From: UBA1189 sp045654565 | Lineage (GTDB): Bacteria > Bacteroidota > Bacteroidia > Bacteroidales > Bacteroidaceae | Direction of reading: 5' to 3' | Assembly (NCBI GenBank): GCA_045654565.1 | Contig: JAZONP010000078.1 | Location: 1-15,910 of the forward strand | Length of the DNA stretch: 15,910 nucleotides | Shown: piece after piece, positions 14,573 to 15,910 of the stretch | How the letters are laid out: each line of letters starts with the position of its first letter | Numbering within the stretch: the first letter of the stretch is position 1 | Program-made: the position numbers and the translations under genes | Notes under the pieces: generated by a model | The model's input: the letters and a program-made list of their open reading frames with translations, nothing else | What the model was told of the DNA's origin: nothing | Databases searched by the model: none

Positions 14573-14610
14573 TCTGTAGTCCGTTGTCTGTAGTCCGTTA
14601 TCTGTAGTCC
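14569..14610 (+). repeat. Right inner heptamer array (GTWRTCY, six units)
   Basis: Six units: GTAGTCT, GTAGTCC, GTTGTCT, GTAGTCC, GTTATCT and GTAGTCC. It has the same unit number and length (42 bases) as the left array, in inverted orientation. The first unit supplies the TAG stop of the four-helix-bundle gene. A 33-base spacer with an A-run (14611-14643) separates it from the next array. Confidence 0.8.
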
Positions 14611-14643
14611 GTAGTAAAAAAACAAACAGCCCGGATGGCGACC

Positions 14644-14769
14644 GTTGTCTGTTGTCCGTTGTCCGTTGTCTGTTGTCCGTTGTCTGTTGTCCGTTGTCCG
14701 TTGTCCGTTGTCTGTTGTCCGTTGTCCGTTGTCCGTTGTCTGTTGTCCGTTGTCTGTTGTCCGTTGTCC
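14644..14769 (+). repeat. Eighteen-unit GTTGTCY tandem array before the glutamine synthetase gene
   Basis: Eighteen perfect 7-bp units GTTGTC(C/T), with C in 12 and T in 6. In order the last base reads T C C T C T C C C T C C C T C T C C. A run of nine A (14770-14778) follows directly and the ATG is at 14783. The array sits in the leader of the glutamine synthetase gene and should be prone to slippage. Confidence 0.95.
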
Positions 14770-14782
14770 AAAAAAAAAGAAT

Positions 14783-15910
14783 ATGAATAAAGACCTCTCA
14801 TTAAACCCCAACAAGATTGTGGCCTACTTGCAGAAACCCTGCAAGGAGTTTACCAAGGCCGACATCGTGCGTTATATCAAGGAGACCGGCATTCGCATGG
14901 TCAACTTCATGTACCCCGCTGGTGATGGTCGCCTCAAGACCCTCAACTTCGTCATCAACAACGAGGCCTACCTTGATGCCATCCTCACCTGTGGTGAGCG
15001 TGTCGACGGCAGCAGCCTCTTTCCCTTTATCGAGGCAGGCAGCAGCGACCTCTACGTGTTGCCCCGCTTCAGCACCGCCTTCCTGGATCCCTTTGCCGAG
15101 ATCCCCACGCTCTCGATGCTCTGCTCCTACTTCAACAAGGATGGCGAGCCCCTCGAGAGCTCACCCGAGAACACCCTGCGCAAGGCCTGCCGTGCCTTCC
15201 ATGAGGTGACAGGCATGGATTTCCAGGCTATGGGCGAGCTGGAGTACTACGTCATCGCCCCCGATAGTGGCATGTTTGCCGCCACCGACCAGAAGGGCTA
15301 CCACGAGTCGGCTCCCTATGCCAAGTTCAACGAGTTCCGCACCCAGTGCATGGCCTACATAGCCCAGGCAGGCGGCCAGATCAAGTATGGCCACTCCGAG
15401 GTGGGCAACTTCACCATCGAGGGCATGATCTACGAGCAGAACGAGATCGAGTTCCTCCCTGTCGATGCCTGCGATGCTGCCGATCAGCTTATGGTGGCAA
15501 AGTGGATCATCCGCAACCTCGCCTACAAGCACGGTTACGACATCACCTTCGCCCCCAAGATCACTGCCGGCAAGGCAGGCTCTGGCTTGCATGTGCACAT
15601 GCGCATCGTCAAGGATGGTCAGAACCAGATGCTCGACGCTGGCGTGCTCTCTGCTACCGCCCGCAAGGCCATTGCAGGTATGATGCAACTCGCACCCTCC
15701 ATCACCGCCTTCGGCAATACCAACCCCACCTCGTACTTCCGTCTCGTGCCCCATCAGGAGGCCCCCACGAACATCTGTTGGGGCGACCGCAACCGCTCGG
15801 TGCTCGTGCGCGTACCCCTGGGCTGGGCTGCCAAGAGCGACATGTGCCAGATTGCCAATCCCCTCGAGGGCGTGAGCAACTACGACACCACGCAGAAGCA
15901 GACCGTCGAG
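14783..15910 (+). CDS. glnA: Glutamine synthetase, N-terminal 376 residues (runs off the window)
   Basis: It joins glutamate and ammonia to glutamine using ATP, the main nitrogen assimilation step. The frame is open from the ATG at 14783 to the window end with no stop, giving 376 residues of an expected total near 500. Motifs of the type I-like family are present: IEAGSSDLYVLPRF, MGELEYYVI (metal-binding Glu), GHSEVGNF, ITAGKAGSGLHVHMRI, NTNPTSYFRLVPHQEAPTN and NRSVLVRVPLGW. The start MNKDLSLNPNKIVAYLQKP looks natural. Its leader is the 18-unit heptamer array plus an A-run. Codon use is strongly biased and GC-rich, suggesting high expression. The C-terminus and any adenylylation site lie outside the window. 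Confidence 0.93.
   Translation, partial: MNKDLSLNPNKIVAYLQKPCKEFTKADIVRYIKETGIRMVNFMYPAGDGRLKTLNFVINNEAYLDAILTCGERVDGSSLFPFIEAGSSDLYVLPRFSTAFLDPFAEIPTLSMLCSYFNKDGEPLESSPENTLRKACRAFHEVTGMDFQAMGELEYYVIAPDSGMFAATDQKGYHESAPYAKFNEFRTQCMAYIAQAGGQIKYGHSEVGNFTIEGMIYEQNEIEFLPVDACDAADQLMVAKWIIRNLAYKHGYDITFAPKITAGKAGSGLHVHMRIVKDGQNQMLDAGVLSATARKAIAGMMQLAPSITAFGNTNPTSYFRLVPHQEAPTNICWGDRNRSVLVRVPLGWAAKSDMCQIANPLEGVSNYDTTQKQTVE

Noticed and set aside
14524..14814. Minus-strand ORFs encoding TTDNGQQ-type repeats
   Set aside because: They are translations of the heptamer array, which has no stop codon on that strand; no gene signals and no non-repeat domain.

Overview
The window comes from a member of the Bacteroidota, most likely order Bacteroidales (Bacteroidaceae or Prevotellaceae). 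Four lines of evidence agree. The surface lipoproteins are of the fimbrillin and BspA type. DUF4494 and DUF4837 proteins are present. Several promoters fit the Bacteroidota pattern TTTG - about 20 nt - TAnnTTTG. Shine-Dalgarno sequences are mostly weak or absent. No rRNA, tRNA, CRISPR array or transposase was seen.

Layout, left to right. (1) 1-1898: the 3' end of one surface protein gene, then a complete fimbrillin-like/leucine-rich-repeat lipoprotein. They look like tandem paralogs, with similar C-termini and a similar downstream sequence. (2) 1899-3045: terminator hairpins and a minus-strand EamA/DMT permease. (3) 3162-5009: a plus-strand cluster with a small unknown protein, then xseA and xseB (both subunits of exonuclease VII). 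(4) 5095-5823: a PrsW-type intramembrane protease gene broken by an in-frame TGA. (5) 10479 down to 5985, minus strand: a probable operon rlmN - DUF4837 lipoprotein - pdxA - DUF4494 - yggS, linking 23S rRNA methylation with vitamin B6 synthesis and PLP homeostasis. (6) 10480-10888: a 409-base gene-free stretch with an imperfect inverted repeat, a 41-bp tandem duplication and a 19-bp hairpin. (7) 10889-12609: tpx (minus) and an LPG-synthase-type flippase-like membrane protein (plus), divergent, each with a good promoter. (8) 12697-15910, plus: pepD, an AT-rich four-helix-bundle (S23/Avd family) gene, and a glutamine synthetase cut by the window edge.

The most unusual structure is at 14157-14769. 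The S23-family gene sits between GC-rich housekeeping genes and is bracketed by 7-bp tandem arrays in inverted orientation: RGACARC on the left, GTWRTCY on the right. A further 18-unit GTTGTCY array ends 13 nt before the glutamine synthetase start. Other 7-bp-periodic tracts occur after xseA, across the end of the flippase gene and just before pepD. Three stop codons in the window lie inside such units. S23 proteins are known from intervening sequences in 23S rRNA, where the ORF is enclosed by an RNA stem. The arrangement here resembles that but is intergenic, and it is the best candidate for an undescribed element.
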